Shown piece by piece: positions 62,391 through 64,000 of a stretch of 64,000 bases of DNA. Numbering within the stretch: the first letter of the stretch is position 1; the number at the start of each line of letters is the position of its first letter. Source of the stretch: Pseudooceanicola spongiae (GTDB taxonomy: Bacteria > Pseudomonadota > Alphaproteobacteria > Rhodobacterales > Rhodobacteraceae); the NCBI RefSeq assembly GCF_014899185.1, contig NZ_CP045201.1, forward strand, positions 3,573,501 to 3,637,500, read 5' to 3'. The position numbers were made by a program, and so were the translations under genes. Under the pieces are notes generated by a model, which did no database searches, had not been told where the DNA came from, and worked only from the letters and a program-made list of their open reading frames with translations.

Positions 62391-63904
62391 TGGATATCCT
62401 GCACGGAATTGAGCTGGGCCTGCACACCGCCCTCACCTGGCACGCGCTGCTCTATTGCCTGATCGGGGTCAGTGTCGGCACCTTCGTCGGCGTGCTGCCG
62501 GGGATTGGTGCTCTGGCCGCGATTTCCCTCGCGCTGCCGCTGACCTATTACCTTGACCCGACCGACGCGCTGATCATGCTCGCGGGCATCTTCTACGGCG
62601 CGCAATACGGCGGCTCCACCGCGTCGATCCTGCTGAACCTGCCGGGCACCGCGACCGCCGCCATCACCTGCCTCGACGGCTATCCACTGGCGCAGCAGGG
62701 CAAGGCGCCGCTGGCGATCTTTGTCACTGCGATCAACAGCTTCGTCGGCTCGACCTTCGCGATCATCCTCGTCATGGGCTTCGCGCCGCTGATCGCGGAA
62801 TTCGCGCTGAAGTTCGGTGCGGCGGATTACTTCGCCGTCATCCTGCTGGGCCTCGTCGCCGCCTCGACCATGACCCTCGGCTCGCCGTTCAAGGCGCTGG
62901 GGATGGTGGTCTTCGGCCTCGCCCTCGGGATGGTCGGCACCGACGTCAACACCGGCCAGTTCCGATTTACCTTCGGGGTGTTTGAGCTGGCGGACGGCTT
63001 CAGCATCGTCGCCCTCGCCATGGGTCTGTTCGGCGTCGCCGAGATCATCGCCAATATCGGCCAGCCCGCCGGCGTCATGCAGGCCGTCGGCAAGATCCGC
63101 TTTCGCGACATGCTGCCGACCCGCAAGGAATGGAAGGTCATCACCTGGCCGACCCTGCGCGGCTCCGCCATCGGGTCTTTCGTCGGCGCGCTGCCGGGCA
63201 CCGGGCCGGGCATCGCCTCGCTCATGGCCTACGCGGTGGAAAAGCGCATCTCCAAGCACCCCGAAACCTTCGGCAAGGGCGCGCTTGAGGGGATCTCGGC
63301 CCCCGAAGCCGCCAATAACGCCAGCGTGCAGGCCGCCTTCATCCCCACCCTCAGCCTCGGGATTCCCGGCGATGCGGTGGTGGCCGTGCTGATGGGCGCG
63401 ATGATCCTGCACGGCATCACGCCGGGGCCGAACCTGATCAACGAACAGCCGCAGATGTTCTGGGGCCTGATCATGAGCTTCTGGGTCGGCAATCTGCTGC
63501 TGCTGGTCCTGAACATCCCGCTGATCGGCATGTGGGTCAAACTGCTCTCCGTACCCTACCGTATGCTCTATCCCTGCGTGCTGATCTTCATCTGCCTCGG
63601 GGTCTATTCCGCCAACAACAACGTCTTCGACATCTTCGTCGTGCTCGGCTTCGGCATCTTGGGTTACCTGATGCGCCGCACCGGATTTCCGGCGACGCCG
63701 GTGCTGCTCGGCTTCATCCTCGGCCCGCTGCTGGAGGAGAACTTTCGCCGCGCCATGCTCCTCTCCAAGGGCGATCTGATGGTGTTCTTTGAAAGCCCAA
63801 TCAGCGCGGTGTTCATGGGCCTCAGCCTGCTGTTCATCGCCTCGGTCTTTCTGCCCGGCCTGCGCGCAAGGCTGTCGCGCCGCGCCCCCAAAGCCTCCGA
63901 GTAA
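62390..63904 (+). CDS. Tripartite tricarboxylate transporter large permease (TctA family), second set
   Basis: A 504-residue TctA with the same repeated loops as the paralogue at 740-2284: LIGVSVGTFVGVLPGIGALA, YGGSTASILLNLPGTATAAI, GSFVGALPGTGPGIASLM and PEAANNASVQAAFIPTLSLG. About twelve membrane segments. It is the translocation subunit for the dadA-linked binding protein. A perfect intrinsic-type hairpin follows the stop. Confidence 0.96.
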   Translation: MDILHGIELGLHTALTWHALLYCLIGVSVGTFVGVLPGIGALAAISLALPLTYYLDPTDALIMLAGIFYGAQYGGSTASILLNLPGTATAAITCLDGYPLAQQGKAPLAIFVTAINSFVGSTFAIILVMGFAPLIAEFALKFGAADYFAVILLGLVAASTMTLGSPFKALGMVVFGLALGMVGTDVNTGQFRFTFGVFELADGFSIVALAMGLFGVAEIIANIGQPAGVMQAVGKIRFRDMLPTRKEWKVITWPTLRGSAIGSFVGALPGTGPGIASLMAYAVEKRISKHPETFGKGALEGISAPEAANNASVQAAFIPTLSLGIPGDAVVAVLMGAMILHGITPGPNLINEQPQMFWGLIMSFWVGNLLLLVLNIPLIGMWVKLLSVPYRMLYPCVLIFICLGVYSANNNVFDIFVVLGFGILGYLMRRTGFPATPVLLGFILGPLLEENFRRAMLLSKGDLMVFFESPISAVFMGLSLLFIASVFLPGLRARLSRRAPKASE

Positions 63905-63913
63905 ACCATGAAA

Positions 63914-63941
63914 AAGGCCCGCAGCTGATCCTGCGGGCCTT
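63914..63941 (+). terminator. Terminator between tctA and the hydantoinase-type gene
   Basis: AAGGCCCGCAG (63914-63924) pairs with CTGCGGGCCTT (63931-63941) over 11 bp around CTGATC. A-rich sequence precedes and T's close it, so it can act in both directions for the converging genes. Confidence 0.85.
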
Positions 63942-63947
63942 CACGTC

Positions 63948-64000
63948 TCACTCCGGCGTGCCGTATCCCGCCCCGCCCGAGCTTTCGATCACCAGCACAT
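63948..64000 (-). CDS. Hydantoinase B/oxoprolinase-like protein, C-terminal end
   Basis: Only the last 17 codons are seen on the minus strand: VLVIESSGGAGYGTPE and a TGA at 63948-63950. The ending GGAGYGTPE is like the GGGGYGDP tail of N-methylhydantoinase B proteins (HyuB). A hydantoin-cleaving enzyme would fit the neighbouring D-amino-acid dehydrogenase. Too little sequence to be sure. Confidence 0.5.
   Translation of the reverse strand, partial: VLVIESSGGAGYGTPE

Overview
The window is high-GC alphaproteobacterial DNA, most likely from the Rhodobacteraceae (Roseobacter/Paracoccus type). I base this on the gene style (tctCBA and TRAP transporters beside small catabolic operons, DUF6525 and COG0523 genes, compact ATGA-coupled operons), not on any marker gene. 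The core sequence is transporter-linked catabolism. A large, decayed genomic island interrupts it at about 6.4-28.3 kb.

Layout: (1) 1-6361, a sugar operon: the end of a tctC-type binding protein, tctB, tctA, an SDR dehydrogenase, an FGGY pentulose kinase and a fucose-isomerase-like enzyme. (2) 6362-8540, debris: an IS3 transposase remnant, an ada/alkA-type pseudogene, an IstB remnant, an ABC-ATPase scrap and a small membrane ORF. (3) 8540-25835, a Tn7-like transposon: tniQ on the far left (minus strand), then tnsA-tnsB-tnsC on the right (plus strand), a terminator, and three copies of a TTGCGCAG repeat, the outermost giving a TGTCTGCGCAAA-type end. The cargo is a defence operon: a 5-methylcytosine methyltransferase, a MutL/MORC-type ATPase, a Z1 helicase-like protein, a PD-(D/E)xK protein and an AIPR protein. 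A vsr pseudogene diverges from it, and a lone zinc-ribbon protein sits next to tnsA. (4) 25867-27870, a decayed phage-type element: broken integrase, excisionase, a methyltransferase-like protein and a GapR/DUF2312 scrap.

(5) 28313-35133: a hydrolase, an SDR divergent from an AraC regulator, a GNAT acetyltransferase, an MFS pseudogene, a membrane protein, a CRP-like palindrome and a 16S rRNA pseudouridine synthase. (6) 35695-44071, a hexuronate locus: kdgK-uxuB-uxuA (minus strand) divergent from a GntR regulator, a TRAP transporter and an idonate-type dehydrogenase. (7) 44818-46744, minCDE. (8) 46831-51262, a TPP-riboswitch operon: ykoF-type protein, thiX, thiZ, thiY and a flavin monooxygenase. 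(9) 51596-55496, a periplasmic binding protein with a GGDEF-EAL enzyme. (10) 55527-58531, a DUF6525 protein, a COG0523 metallochaperone with a Zur-like box, and a Y-family polymerase. (11) 58536-64000, a LysR regulator divergent from a D-amino-acid dehydrogenase-like gene and a second tctCBA set, then the tail of a hydantoinase-B-like gene.

The strongest material for follow-up is the defence operon on the Tn7-like element. Its vsr partner carries three independent lesions (catalytic Asp51 to Asn, the zinc-ligand Cys66 codon to a stop, and a stop at codon 85), while the methyltransferase and the four translationally coupled genes look intact. All coordinates and motifs were read by eye. No database search or structure prediction was run.
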